Origin: Hartmannibacter diazotrophicus
GTDB lineage: Bacteria > Pseudomonadota > Alphaproteobacteria > Rhizobiales > Pleomorphomonadaceae
NCBI RefSeq assembly: GCF_900231165.1
Contig: NZ_LT960614.1
Location: 1,672,550 to 1,736,549 of the forward strand
Length of the DNA stretch: 64,000 nt
Direction of reading: 5' to 3'
The translations under genes and the position numbers were made by a program. Every line of letters starts with the position of its first letter. Position 1 is the first letter of the stretch. Under the pieces are notes generated by a model, which had not been told where the DNA came from, did no database searches, and worked only from the letters and a program-made list of their open reading frames with translations. This document shows positions 8,423 through 17,132 of this stretch, piece by piece.

Positions 8423-9448
8423 ATGAGCACTGCCCTCTCCGGCCTTCCCTTCGATGACATCCGCGCGCTTCTGACGCGCTTTCCCGGGCCGGACGAAGCG
8501 GCGGTCGCGGCGGTGCGGGCACGCGATGCGCAATTGACCAAGCCGATGGGCTCGCTCGGCAAGCTGGAGGGGCTGGCCGAATGGCTGGCCGCCTGGCAGG
8601 GCAAGTCGACGCCGACCGTGCAGCGGCCCCTGGTCTGCATCTTCGCCGGCAACCACGGCGTCACCGCCAAGGGCGTTTCGGCCTTCCCGGCCTCCGTCAC
8701 CAAGGCGATGGTGGAGAACTTCACCGCCGGCGGTGCGGCGATCAACCAGATCTGCGCCACCTTCGACCTCGGCCTCAAGATCTTCGATCTCGCGCTCGAT
8801 GTCCCGACGCCGGACATCACCGAAAAGGACGCGTTCGACGAGGCCGGCTGCGCCGCAACGATGGCCTTCGGCATGGAGGCGATTGCCGGAGGCACGGACC
8901 TTCTGGTGATCGGCGAGATGGGCATCGGCAACACGGCGGTCGCCGCCGCCATCTATCACGCCCTCTACGGCGGGACCGCCGCCGACTGGGTCGGGCGCGG
9001 CACGGGCGTCGACGATGAGGGGCTGGAGCGCAAGCGCGTTGCCGTCGAGGCCGCCGTCCGGCGCATCGGCACCGGGCAGGACCCTCTGGAAATCCTCCGC
9101 CGTGTCGGCGGCCGCGAGATTGCGGCGATGGCGGGCGCCATTCTGGCCGCGCGCTTCGAGCGCATCCCCGTCATCGTCGACGGCTTCGTCGCGACGTCGG
9201 CAGCAGCCATTCTCCATGCCGCCAACCCGCGGGCCATCGACCATTGCCTGATCGGCCATGCCTCCGCCGAGCAGGCGCACCGCGAGGTGCTGCGCCGCAT
9301 CGGCAAGGAGCCGCTGCTGGAACTCAACATGCGTCTGGGGGAGGGCACCGGCGCGGCGCTCGCCGCCGCCATGGTCAAGGCCGCAGCCGCGACCCATACG
9401 GGCATGGCGACCTTCGCCGAGGCGGGCGTCGCGGGCAAGGAAGAATAG
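8423..9448 (+). CDS. cobT: Nicotinate-nucleotide-dimethylbenzimidazole phosphoribosyltransferase
   Basis: A cytosolic enzyme of 341 aa that transfers phosphoribose from nicotinate mononucleotide to dimethylbenzimidazole, giving alpha-ribazole phosphate for the lower ligand of B12. Motifs visible are TKPMGSLGKLE near the N terminus, the FAGNHGVTAKGVSAFP segment, GEMGIGNTA and, near the C terminus, the catalytic-glutamate region LLELNMRLGEGTGA. The start at 8423 gives the normal length; upstream codons in the same frame overlap the divergent promoter region. A TATAG-like -10 lies about 90 bases upstream. It pairs functionally with the divergent cobS. Confidence 0.96.
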   Translation: MSTALSGLPFDDIRALLTRFPGPDEAAVAAVRARDAQLTKPMGSLGKLEGLAEWLAAWQGKSTPTVQRPLVCIFAGNHGVTAKGVSAFPASVTKAMVENFTAGGAAINQICATFDLGLKIFDLALDVPTPDITEKDAFDEAGCAATMAFGMEAIAGGTDLLVIGEMGIGNTAVAAAIYHALYGGTAADWVGRGTGVDDEGLERKRVAVEAAVRRIGTGQDPLEILRRVGGREIAAMAGAILAARFERIPVIVDGFVATSAAAILHAANPRAIDHCLIGHASAEQAHREVLRRIGKEPLLELNMRLGEGTGAALAAAMVKAAAATHTGMATFAEAGVAGKEE

Positions 9449-9450
9449 GA

Positions 9451-10968
9451 CTAAGCGCGCCGGAGCTGGCGGTCGTCTTCCGCGATCGCCGGCATCGCTT
9501 CCAGGACGCGGGCGCGCGGGATGGTGATGGTCACGGTCGTTCCCTCGCGCAGCTTCGATTTCAGCGCGAAGGTGCCGCCGTGCATCTGGATCAGCGCCTG
9601 ACAGATCGGCAGGCCGAGGCCGGTGCCCTGTTCGGCCGACTTGATCGCGAGCGAGCCCTGGCCGAAGGCCGAGAGCACGATCGGAATTTCCTCTTCCGGA
9701 ATGCCGGGTCCGTTGTCCGACACGGAAACATACTGTCCGCCGCCGGCGGTCCAGCCGACCTTCACCGCGATTTCGCCATTGGTCGGCGTGAACTTCACCG
9801 CGTTGGAGAGAAGGTTCAGCACGATCTGCCGGATGGCGCGCTCATCGGCCCACACCTTCGGCAGGCCTGGCTCGAACTGTTCGTGGATCGTGATGCTCTT
9901 GTTCTTGGCCCTGAGCTTGACGAGGTGGTGGCAGTCCTCGACCACATGGGTCAGCCGGACGGCCTCCTCGGAAAGCTGGTAGCGGCCGGCCTCGATGCGC
10001 GAAAGGTCGAGGATCTCGTTGATGAGATTGAGCAGGTGTTCGCCGGACCGGTGGATGTCGGCCACATATTCCTTGTAGTGGCTGTTGTCGATCGGCCCGA
10101 AAACCTCGCCCTTCATGATCTCCGAAAAGCCGAGGATGGCGTTGAGCGGCGTCCTCAGTTCGTGGCTCATCGTCGCCAGGAAGCGGGACTTGGCGAGATT
10201 GGCCTCGTCCGAGCGCCTGCGGGAGTCGTCGGAGATCGCCTTGGCATGCTCCAGTTCGGCAATCAGCGCGTCCTTTTCCGCCTGGTGCTCCAGCATCGCG
10301 AGCGCCGACTTGTTGAGGCGGATGGAGAGGAGAATGAGGAAAATCTCCGCCGCGAAGACGAAGACCGCCATGCCGGTGGCGGTGAAGTTGTTCGTCAGCG
10401 CGAAGACGATCGTTGCGGTCATCGCGATCGGCACCGTGCCGAAGGCGGCCGCGAGCGGCAGGTTGCTGGCGATGATCGCCGTGACGGCAATGGTGAAGAG
10501 CGCCGTCGCAAGGTGGAACACCATGACCGAGGCGTCGTTCGGCGAAAGCGCGAAGACCGCCGCGACCGAAAGGCCCGCGAGCAGTTCGCCAATATGGAAG
10601 CGCCGCCGCCAGACGCGCAGCCGCACGTTGGCCGGCGACTGCTTGGTAAAGCGCCAACACAGCAGCACATGGACGCTCTGGACATAGAAGACGATGCCGG
10701 CCCAGACGGCCGTCGCCGCCGGCGGATACCAGTGCGAGCCGATGAAGGCGAGCAGCACGATCAGCAAGCTGACGGGCAGCCAGCTCGCGACCCGGTGCCG
10801 GGCATAGCCGAGCGTCAGTTCGTAGTCGAAGGCGGGGCGGGTGCCGGTGCTGGACGACAGCTTTTCGCGCACATTCTTGACGGCGCGCGAATTCTCCCGC
10901 TTGCGCATCGCGCGCAACCGGTTGCTTTCGGTCTTGTCCTTCGTTTGGCCGACGATCTCGTCAGTCAT
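9451..10968 (-). CDS. Membrane histidine kinase of the PleC/DivJ/PdhS class
   Basis: A sensor kinase of 505 aa. The first 60 residues are cytoplasmic and basic, then five to six membrane helices occupy about 62-215, a coiled segment 225-255 follows, and then the kinase core. The H box is SHELRTPLNAILGFSEIMK with the phosphorylatable histidine near residue 269, followed by the N box (LLSNAVKF), DNGPGIPEE and GTGLGLPI. The H-box neighbourhood EVFGPIDNSHYKEY is typical of the alphaproteobacterial PleC/DivJ/PdhS group that acts on the DivK/PleD branch of cell-cycle control. No PAS domain is present, and no response regulator is adjacent. It is convergent with cobT with only 2 bases between the stops. 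The exact paralogue cannot be named. Confidence 0.88.
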   Translation of the reverse strand: MTDEIVGQTKDKTESNRLRAMRKRENSRAVKNVREKLSSSTGTRPAFDYELTLGYARHRVASWLPVSLLIVLLAFIGSHWYPPAATAVWAGIVFYVQSVHVLLCWRFTKQSPANVRLRVWRRRFHIGELLAGLSVAAVFALSPNDASVMVFHLATALFTIAVTAIIASNLPLAAAFGTVPIAMTATIVFALTNNFTATGMAVFVFAAEIFLILLSIRLNKSALAMLEHQAEKDALIAELEHAKAISDDSRRRSDEANLAKSRFLATMSHELRTPLNAILGFSEIMKGEVFGPIDNSHYKEYVADIHRSGEHLLNLINEILDLSRIEAGRYQLSEEAVRLTHVVEDCHHLVKLRAKNKSITIHEQFEPGLPKVWADERAIRQIVLNLLSNAVKFTPTNGEIAVKVGWTAGGGQYVSVSDNGPGIPEEEIPIVLSAFGQGSLAIKSAEQGTGLGLPICQALIQMHGGTFALKSKLREGTTVTITIPRARVLEAMPAIAEDDRQLRRA

Positions 10969-11253
10969 TCGGCGGCAACGTTCCCGCTTTAGCCCGCCTG
11001 ACAGTCCTCATCGGGCACCAACCGGTGCCTGCCGAAGCCCGCAGGAGCCCAACCTTTCAGAGTGGGAGGACCACTCAGCCCCGTCCACCGAATGAAGGGA
11101 ACGCTCCCGCTCGATCGGCGCACCCGACGAGTCTATTGAAAAAGTCGTTAACAACCGCCTGCCGTCCATGGTTAATCGCGTCACGGAACGACTTTCTTTT
11201 CGGGGCCGGACGGCGGCGATGCGATGCGTTCGATCGGCAGATGAATCAAGGGC

Positions 11254-11925
11254 ATGGGGACGGTGACCAGGGACGGCGAAGAAACAGCAAGACAACTCGT
11301 CGGCGAGATCACGGCCTGCCGTCTGTGCCGGGACGAGCCGCGGCGCCTTCCCGGTCTGCCGCACGAGCCTCGGCCCGTCATCCGACTGTCGCCGACGGCA
11401 AGGCTTCTGGTTGCCGGACAGGCGCCGGGAACGCGCGTTCACGCAACGGGTCTGCCCTTCAACGATGCCTCCGGCGATCGGTTGCGAAGCTGGATGGGGA
11501 TCGACAGGGACACCTTCTACGACAGACGGCGGGTTTCCATCGCTCCCATGGGTTTTTGCTTTCCGGGGCAGGACGCGAAAGGCGGCGACCTGCCGCCGCG
11601 TCCCGAATGCGCGCCGCAGTGGCGGGAAAGGGTCATGGCCGCGCTGCCGGGCATCGATCTTGTCGTGGCCATCGGCCTTTACGCGATCCGTTGGCACGTC
11701 GGGGCTGATGCGGGAAAGACCCTGAGGGATACCGTCGCCAACTGGCAGGCGCTCTTCGAGCGACCCGGAAGTCCGAAGGTGATCGTGCTGCCGCACCCCT
11801 CATGGCGCAACACCCACTGGCTGAAGGCCAATCCGTGGTTTGAGCGGGACGTCCTGCCGGTGCTGAGGCGCGAGGTTCGACTGCGCGTCGAGCCGGAACC
11901 GGATGCGACTTTGAACAAAAAATAA
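11254..11925 (+). CDS. Uracil-DNA glycosylase family protein
   Basis: A protein of 223 aa of the uracil-DNA glycosylase superfamily. It has a CRLC pair near the N terminus, the water-activating loop as GQAPGTRVHATGLPFND, and the second loop as LPHPSWRN (the usual HPS followed by an aromatic). These loops fit the family group that removes uracil or acts on related lesions; the best-known Fe-S members carry four cysteines, and only two (CRLC) are obvious here, so a cluster is doubtful. The substrate is not proven. It stands alone after a 285-base intergenic region, with Lrp following 68 bases later. Confidence 0.8.
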   Translation: MGTVTRDGEETARQLVGEITACRLCRDEPRRLPGLPHEPRPVIRLSPTARLLVAGQAPGTRVHATGLPFNDASGDRLRSWMGIDRDTFYDRRRVSIAPMGFCFPGQDAKGGDLPPRPECAPQWRERVMAALPGIDLVVAIGLYAIRWHVGADAGKTLRDTVANWQALFERPGSPKVIVLPHPSWRNTHWLKANPWFERDVLPVLRREVRLRVEPEPDATLNKK

Positions 11926-11993
11926 TTCTCAATCAGATTGCTGAATCGGTTATTCCGTGCAAAATTTTTCCTGATTGAAAGGGAGTTGGCCGT
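11926..11993 (+). promoter_or_regulatory. A+T-rich promoter/leader of the Lrp-type regulator
   Basis: This 68-base gap is strikingly A+T-rich against its surroundings (for example GCAAAATTTTTC) and contains short imperfect repeats (AATCAGATTG, TGATTGAAAG). Lrp/AsnC proteins commonly autoregulate through such curved A+T-rich sites. It ends in a strong ribosome site (AAAGGGAG) for the ATG at 11994. Confidence 0.45.
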
Positions 11994-12476
11994 ATGGTTG
12001 ACCGGCTTGACCGCAAGATTCTGTCCATTCTGCAGGAGGACGCAACGATCCCCGTGGCCGAGATCGGCCGCCGGGTCGGCCTGTCGACGACGCCTTGCTG
12101 GCGGCGCATCCAGAAGCTGGAGGAGGACGGCGTCATCCAGCGCCGGGTCGCGGTTCTCGATCCCAAGCGCGTCAACGCCAAGGTGACGGTGTTCGTCTCG
12201 ATCACGACCAACCAGCATTCGGAGGAATGGCTGCGGCGTTTTGCGGAAGTAATCCGCGATTTTCCCGAAGTCGTTGAGTTTTATCGCATGAGCGGGCAGG
12301 TGGACTATCTGCTGCGGGTGGTTGTGCCCGATATCGAGGCCTATGATGCCTTCTACAAGCGGCTCATCGGCAAGATTGATATCGCCGATGTGTCCTCCTC
12401 CTTCGCGATGGAGCAGATCAAATATACGACGGCCCTTCCGCTGCAATATGTGCAGATCGAGAAGGAAAAGTCCTGA
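11994..12476 (+). CDS. Lrp/AsnC-family transcriptional regulator
   Basis: A regulator of 160 aa with an N-terminal winged helix-turn-helix (residues 4-60, LDRKILSILQEDATIPVAEI then GLSTTPCWRRIQKLEE) and a C-terminal RAM ligand-binding domain (about 68-150) with the typical GQVDYLLRVVVPDIEAYDAFY stretch. Members form octamers and answer to amino acids. The target is unknown; there is no adjacent exporter or catabolic gene, since the region downstream is gene-free for 375 bases. The form is typical of alphaproteobacterial Lrp paralogues rather than of global Lrp. Confidence 0.93.
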   Translation: MVDRLDRKILSILQEDATIPVAEIGRRVGLSTTPCWRRIQKLEEDGVIQRRVAVLDPKRVNAKVTVFVSITTNQHSEEWLRRFAEVIRDFPEVVEFYRMSGQVDYLLRVVVPDIEAYDAFYKRLIGKIDIADVSSSFAMEQIKYTTALPLQYVQIEKEKS

Positions 12477-12660
12477 CGGCGGGCCGGGCTTTGCGGATTG
12501 GGAACTCGTGATCGCCGGATGGGCGGATGTCGTGGCCGTAGCGATGCCACGCCTGAACCGATGACGCGGTGATAACGTATCCGGACAGGGCAATCGACGA
12601 GTCAAATGGTACGAACGCACTATGACGATTTACCGCGCTTTGCCGGATGCGGACTCGCGT

Positions 12661-12837
12661 TAGAAACAGCGCCATAAACGGCACGTGCCGAGAGGCGGGT
12701 GCCGGCCCGGAAGGCTTCGTCCTTTCGGGCAACTTGCCCGCCTGTGCTGCCGCCAAGCGATCCCTCGATCCTACCGGGCTGGCGGCATTGTGTGTGCGCA
12801 ACGCGGTCGGCCCTGACCGGGGCCGGCCGCTTTTTTT
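12661..12837 (+). ncRNA. Candidate small RNA with serial hairpins and intrinsic terminator
   Basis: The 375-base stretch 12477-12851 has no credible gene but its right half is built of hairpins: a two-part stem (outer GGCGGG 12694-12699 with CCCGCC 12737-12742; inner CCCGGAAGG 12706-12714 with CCTTTCGGG 12721-12729 around CTTCGT), a second stem TGCCGCCA/TGGCGGCA (12748-12755 with 12780-12787), and a terminator hairpin 12803-12830 followed by seven T. A TTGCCG and a TAGAAA with a 15-base spacer suggest a promoter ending about 12665. The family is not recognised; it is not like 6S, SRP or tmRNA. The 5' end is estimated. Confidence 0.55.
12803..12837 (+). terminator. Strong intrinsic terminator
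   Basis: GCGGTCGGCCC and GGGCCGGCCGC pair around a short loop, followed directly by TTTTTTT. It ends the candidate small RNA and points away from the Lrp gene, 14 bases before the 3' end of the convergent dehydrogenase gene. Confidence 0.85.
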
Positions 12838-12851
12838 CAAGGCAGAGGCGG

Positions 12852-13736
12852 TCAGGCCTTGCGATCGGCGTTGGAAAGACGTGCGATCAGCGAGGATGTA
12901 TCCCAGCGGTTGCCGCCCATTGCCTGCACCTCGGCATAGAACTGGTCGACGAGCGCGGTGACCGGCAGGCGCGCCCCGATCTTCGAGGCCTGCGACAGGC
13001 AGATGCCAAGATCCTTGCGCATCCAGTCGACGGCAAAGCCATAGTCGAACTTGTCCGCGTTCATGGTCTGCCAGCGGTTTTCCATCTGCCAGCTCTGGGC
13101 CGCGCCCTTGGAAATGACGCCGATGACCTTTTCCACGTCGAGCCCGGCCTTCTGGGCGAAATGGATGCCCTCCGAAAGTCCTTCAACGAGGCCGGCAATG
13201 GCGATCTGGTTGACCATCTTGGTCAATTGGCCGGCGCCCGTCGGGCCCATGTATCCGACCATGCGCGCAAAGCAGTCGATCACCGGCTTTGCATGATCGA
13301 ACGCTGTCTCGTCCCCGCCGACCATGACGGTCAGGACGCCGTTCTCCGCGCCGGCCTGGCCGCCGGAGACAGGAGCGTCCAGAAAGGCGAACCCCTTGGC
13401 GAGGGCCGCGGCGGCAAGCTCTTCCGCGACGGAGGCCGAGGCGGTGGTGTTGTCGATGAAGATCGAACCGGCTTTCATCCCCTCGAAGGCGCCGTCCGGG
13501 CCGATGGTGACCAATCTCAGATCCTCGTCGTTGCCAACGCAGGAGAAAACGAAGTCGGCTCCCTCGGCCGCTTGCCTTGGGGTAGGGGCGCTCTTGCCGC
13601 CGAATTTCTCCACCCAGGTCACGGCCTTCGCCGGCGTGCGGTTGTAGACGGTGACGTCGTGCCCGCCCTTGACGCTGAGATGACCGGCCATGGGAAAGCC
13701 CATGACGCCGAGACCGATGAATGCAACCTTCGCCAT
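12852..13736 (-). CDS. 3-hydroxyisobutyrate dehydrogenase-family NAD(P) oxidoreductase
   Basis: A cytosolic enzyme of 294 aa of the beta-hydroxyacid dehydrogenase family. It shows the Rossmann start FIGLGVMGFPMAGHL, the substrate-binding motif DAPVSGGQAGA, and the catalytic-lysine motif GAGQLTKMVNQ. Members oxidise 3-hydroxyisobutyrate, or reduce tartronate semialdehyde, glyoxylate or succinic semialdehyde; the neighbourhood gives no hint which. The C-terminal DWMRKDLGICL matches the family, and the length is normal. It is divergent from adenine deaminase by about 146 bases. Confidence 0.9.
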   Translation of the reverse strand: MAKVAFIGLGVMGFPMAGHLSVKGGHDVTVYNRTPAKAVTWVEKFGGKSAPTPRQAAEGADFVFSCVGNDEDLRLVTIGPDGAFEGMKAGSIFIDNTTASASVAEELAAAALAKGFAFLDAPVSGGQAGAENGVLTVMVGGDETAFDHAKPVIDCFARMVGYMGPTGAGQLTKMVNQIAIAGLVEGLSEGIHFAQKAGLDVEKVIGVISKGAAQSWQMENRWQTMNADKFDYGFAVDWMRKDLGICLSQASKIGARLPVTALVDQFYAEVQAMGGNRWDTSSLIARLSNADRKA

Positions 13737-13882
13737 CGCGTATGCCCCGTTTGCCGTTTCGCCTGTTCCTTGGTCGGCGATTTCCTGATGAATATCCGTG
13801 TGGTCTCTAGACCACGATGCCGTTTCCTTCGCAACCGAACATGCTTAAAGTCCCGGTCGTTGCAAGGACAGGAGTGCGTCAC

Positions 13883-15676
13883 ATGTCTCAATTCCCCGCT
13901 TGGTCCGATGTCGCGCCGCGGCTCGTCGATGTCGCCACCGGTCGTTCGCCGGCCGATATGGTCATCCGGGGCGGACGCTGGGTGAACGTCCATTCGGGCG
14001 AGATCATCGCCGGCACCGACGTTGCGATCGCGGCCGGGCGCTTCGCGGCCATCGCGCCGGATTTGTCCTACTGCATTGGCGAGAACACCAAGATCGTCGA
14101 GGCCGGCGGGCGCTACATGGTGCCGGGCCTTTGCGACGCGCACATGCACGTTGAGAGCGGCATGGTCACGGTGACGGAATTTGCCCGCGCCGTCATTCCG
14201 CACGGCACGACCTCGATGTTCATCGATCCGCACGAGATCGCCAACGTCCTCGGCCTTGCGGGCGTCAAGCTGATGCACGACGAGGCGATGACGCTGCCAG
14301 TCAACATCTTCGTCCAGATGCCGAGCTGCGTTCCCTCCGCGCCGGGGCTGGAAAATGCCGGTGCGAGCCTCGGGCCGAAGGAGGTGGCCGAGGCAATGGG
14401 CTGGCCGGGCATCATCGGCCTTGGCGAGATGATGAATTTCCCCGGCGTTGCCGCCGCCGACGACAAGATGCTGGGCGAGATCGCCGAGACGATGAAGGCG
14501 GCGAAGACCGTCGGCGGTCACTATGCCTCGCTCGATCTCGGCCGCGATTTCATGGGCTATGTCGCGGGCGGCCCCGCCGACGATCACGAAGGCACGCGGC
14601 TTATCGATGCGGTCACCCGCGTGCGGCTCGGCATGCGCGCGATGCTGCGGCTCGGCTCGGCCTGGTACGATGTCGCGACGCAGGTGAAGGCCATCACCGA
14701 GATGGGCCTCGATTCGCGTAATTTCATTCTTTGCACCGACGACAGCCATTCCGGAACGCTGGTCCACGACGGCCACATGAACCGGGTCGTCCGCCACGCG
14801 ATCGCGCAGGGGCTGAAGCCCATCACTGCGATCCAGATGGCGACGATCAACACGGCCAGCCACTTCGGGCTCGAACGCGAACTCGGCTCGATCACGCCGG
14901 GCCGGCGCGCGGACATGGTCCTGACCTCCGATCTGATCGCGCTGCCCATCGAGACGGTCATCGCGCGGGGCGACATCCTAGCCGAGAAGGGCAGCCTCAT
15001 CGCCGAGATCGAGCCCTATGCCTATCCCGCCGAGGCGAAGGCGACGGTCAGGATGGGCCGCAAGCTCGAGGCCGGCGACTTCGATATTCAGGCGCCCGAG
15101 GGGGCGAGTGAGGTGACCGCGCGCGTTATCGGCGTCGTCGAGAACCAGGCGCCGACGAAGGCCCTGACGGCGACGCTGAAGGTCGAGGATGGCCTTGTCG
15201 CCATGGACCGGGCGGGCGACGTCTGCCAGATCGCGCTCGTCGAGCGCCACCGGGCCACCGGCGAGGTCGTCAACGGCTTCGTCTCCGGCTTCGGCTACAT
15301 GGCCGATTGCGCCATGGCCTCGACGGTTGCCCACGACAGCCACCATATGATCGTCGTCGGCACGTCGAAGGCGGACATGGCGCTTGCAGCGAACCGTCTC
15401 GGCGAGGTCGGCGGCGGCGTCGTCGTCTTCAAGGACGGCAAGGAAATTGCCCTCGTGGAGCTGCCGATCGCCGGTCTGATGTCGGACGAGAGGGCAGAGA
15501 TCGTCGCGGCCAAGGCGGCCGGCATGGTCAAGGCGATGGAGGACTGCGGCTGCACCCTCAACAACGCCTATATGCAGCATTCGCTGCTGGCGCTGGTTGT
15601 CATTCCGGAGTTGCGGATCTCCGACCTTGGTATCGTCGACGTAACCAAATTCGAGAAAGTTCCACTTTTTGTTTGA
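13883..15676 (+). CDS. ade: Adenine deaminase
   Basis: A cytosolic amidohydrolase of 597 aa that converts adenine to hypoxanthine and ammonia in purine salvage. The metal-binding residues expected for the family are visible: HMHVES (H87, H89), the catalytic-glutamate segment GLGEMMNFPGV, a histidine in VGGHYASLDLG, the DDHE motif and CTDDSH. The C-terminal adenine deaminase domain is present (GFVSGFG, HDSHHMIVVGTS). VGGHYAS replaces the DGHAPG form of Bacillus and E. coli enzymes, which seems to mark the rhizobial subgroup. The start at 13883 removes 22 unrelated upstream codons; GGACAGGAG lies upstream. Confidence 0.93.
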   Translation: MSQFPAWSDVAPRLVDVATGRSPADMVIRGGRWVNVHSGEIIAGTDVAIAAGRFAAIAPDLSYCIGENTKIVEAGGRYMVPGLCDAHMHVESGMVTVTEFARAVIPHGTTSMFIDPHEIANVLGLAGVKLMHDEAMTLPVNIFVQMPSCVPSAPGLENAGASLGPKEVAEAMGWPGIIGLGEMMNFPGVAAADDKMLGEIAETMKAAKTVGGHYASLDLGRDFMGYVAGGPADDHEGTRLIDAVTRVRLGMRAMLRLGSAWYDVATQVKAITEMGLDSRNFILCTDDSHSGTLVHDGHMNRVVRHAIAQGLKPITAIQMATINTASHFGLERELGSITPGRRADMVLTSDLIALPIETVIARGDILAEKGSLIAEIEPYAYPAEAKATVRMGRKLEAGDFDIQAPEGASEVTARVIGVVENQAPTKALTATLKVEDGLVAMDRAGDVCQIALVERHRATGEVVNGFVSGFGYMADCAMASTVAHDSHHMIVVGTSKADMALAANRLGEVGGGVVVFKDGKEIALVELPIAGLMSDERAEIVAAKAAGMVKAMEDCGCTLNNAYMQHSLLALVVIPELRISDLGIVDVTKFEKVPLFV

Positions 15677-15788
15677 GAATAGAGGTTGGAAGGGAACAAT
15701 TTCGCCGCTTTTTCCGTTTCCGATGCATAGGCGTTCCGAACGGTGAGGGGCTTTCAAGTCCCCTGTAGGACGAACAAGGGAGACGGTT

Positions 15789-16058
15789 ATGAGGAAGGTC
15801 GTTTTGATATTGGCCACCACGGCGGCCCTGGCTGGCTGCCAGGGGCAAACCCCCACGCAACAGCGTGTGACGACGGGTGGACTTGTCGGCGCCGGCGCTG
15901 GCGCGATTGTCGGCGGCGTTGCGGGTGGCGGCAAGGGAGCGGCCATCGGAGCGGTGGCCGGCGGCATCGGCGGCGCTGCCATTGCCGGCGCCACGGCGCC
16001 GAAGAACTGCACGGCCTACGATCGCTATGGCCGGCCCTATGCCGTTGTCTGCCCCTGA
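15789..16058 (+). CDS. Small glycine-zipper lipoprotein
   Basis: A protein of 89 aa with a lipoprotein signal (LAG-C, cysteine 17) and a long glycine-rich zipper from about residue 30 to 68 made of GxxxG steps (GAGAGAIVGGVAGGG and following), then a short C-terminal part with two cysteines. This is the 17-kDa-antigen/glycine-zipper type that packs into or against the outer membrane; in Rhizobiales such small lipoproteins are abundant and of unknown role. It has a strong AAGGGAG ribosome site and its own terminator, so it is probably a monocistronic unit. Confidence 0.88.
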   Translation: MRKVVLILATTAALAGCQGQTPTQQRVTTGGLVGAGAGAIVGGVAGGGKGAAIGAVAGGIGGAAIAGATAPKNCTAYDRYGRPYAVVCP

Positions 16059-16065
16059 TGAATGT

Positions 16066-16094
16066 GCGGCCCGCGCGAGACAAGCGCGGGCCGC
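16066..16094. terminator. Bidirectional hairpin between convergent genes
   Basis: GCGGCCCGCGC and GCGCGGGCCGC form a perfect 11-bp stem around GAGACAA, directly between the lipoprotein stop and the sseA stop (16098). T runs are short, so rho-independent efficiency is uncertain. Confidence 0.7.
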
Positions 16095-16095
16095 T

Positions 16096-16944
16096 TCATT
16101 TCGTGGCGACGGGTGCGTCGTCCCGCGCGCCCCAGTCCGACCAGGAGCCGTCATAAAGCGCCAGTGACCGTGCGCCGGCCGCTTCCAGCGCCAGCCACAG
16201 GACGGCGGCCGTGACGCCGGACCCGCAGGAGGTGATGATCGGCTTCTTCGGATCGACGCCGGCCTCCTGAAAAATCTGCACGATCTGATCGTCCGGTTTC
16301 AGCCGGCCAGCGTCCAGCAGCCTGTCGAAGGGGACGTTGAAGCTGCCGGGAATATGGCCCGACTTCAGGCCCGGCCGCGGCTCCGGAGCAACGCCGGCGA
16401 AACGCTCGGCGGACCGGGCATCGACCACCTGCGAAAACCTGCTCTCAAGATTTCCCACCAGCGCGGAAAAATCCCGGATCACCGTGGAATCGAGCCGGGC
16501 CGTGAAATGGCGCGGGCTGCGTTCGACTTCCCCGGACTCGATCTCACGCCCTTCGGCGATCCATTTCGGCAGGCCGCCGTCGAGAACGACGACGTCGCGC
16601 GCACCCATCACCTTGAAGGTCCACCAGACGCGCGGCGCTGAGAAAAGCCCCAGCGAATCGTAGACGACGATCTTCTGCCCGTCACCGATCCCGAGCGAGC
16701 GCATGCGCGAGGCGAATTTCTCCGGCTTCGGCAGCATGTGCGGCAGCGGGCTCTCCGTGTCGGAAATCTCGTCGATGTCGAAGAAGACCGCCTCGGGGAT
16801 ATGGCGCTCAAGATATTCCAGCCACCCGTCGCGCTTGGCCGTTGGCAGGAACCATGTGGCATCCACCACCGCGACATCCGGCGCGCCGAGATGATCGGCA
16901 AGCCATTCGGTCGACACCAGGATGGAATCGCGCTTGCTGGCCAT
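16096..16944 (-). CDS. sseA: 3-mercaptopyruvate sulfurtransferase
   Basis: A sulfurtransferase of 282 aa with two rhodanese domains. It moves sulfur from 3-mercaptopyruvate to thiophilic acceptors. The N-terminal domain is inactive in form, as usual; the C-terminal active-site loop is CGSGVTA, the mercaptopyruvate-type sequence rather than the CRKGVTA of thiosulfate rhodaneses. The start at 16944 follows GGGAG by 11 bases. It lies near cysK, another sulfur-metabolism gene, but is separated from alaX by about 190 bases. Confidence 0.94.
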   Translation of the reverse strand: MASKRDSILVSTEWLADHLGAPDVAVVDATWFLPTAKRDGWLEYLERHIPEAVFFDIDEISDTESPLPHMLPKPEKFASRMRSLGIGDGQKIVVYDSLGLFSAPRVWWTFKVMGARDVVVLDGGLPKWIAEGREIESGEVERSPRHFTARLDSTVIRDFSALVGNLESRFSQVVDARSAERFAGVAPEPRPGLKSGHIPGSFNVPFDRLLDAGRLKPDDQIVQIFQEAGVDPKKPIITSCGSGVTAAVLWLALEAAGARSLALYDGSWSDWGARDDAPVATK

Positions 16945-17132
16945 GGAATTGCTCTCCCGATTGTTGTCGTTGGGACCACGCGCACGTCTTACCATAAAGA
17001 CGGCTCGCTGGAGCTAACGCGTTCAAGCGAAGGCGTTTGAACGCGGACGATATGTCCCGAATTCAAGAGCCGCGCGAGCAGCGTTCGCGCGAATCCTCAT
17101 GATCGTGCGACGGTCATGAACCGGCCGGATCG

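Noticed and set aside
9244-10992. A 582-codon plus-strand frame opposite the histidine kinase
   Set aside because: Its length comes from codon bias of the minus-strand kinase, whose H, N and G boxes are clear. The shadow has no domain.
12661-12837. 6S RNA, SRP RNA or tmRNA as identity of the structured RNA
   Set aside because: The stems and loops do not match the long bulged helix of 6S, the GGAAG-rich tip of SRP RNA or the tRNA-like ends of tmRNA, and the neighbours differ from those usual for these genes.
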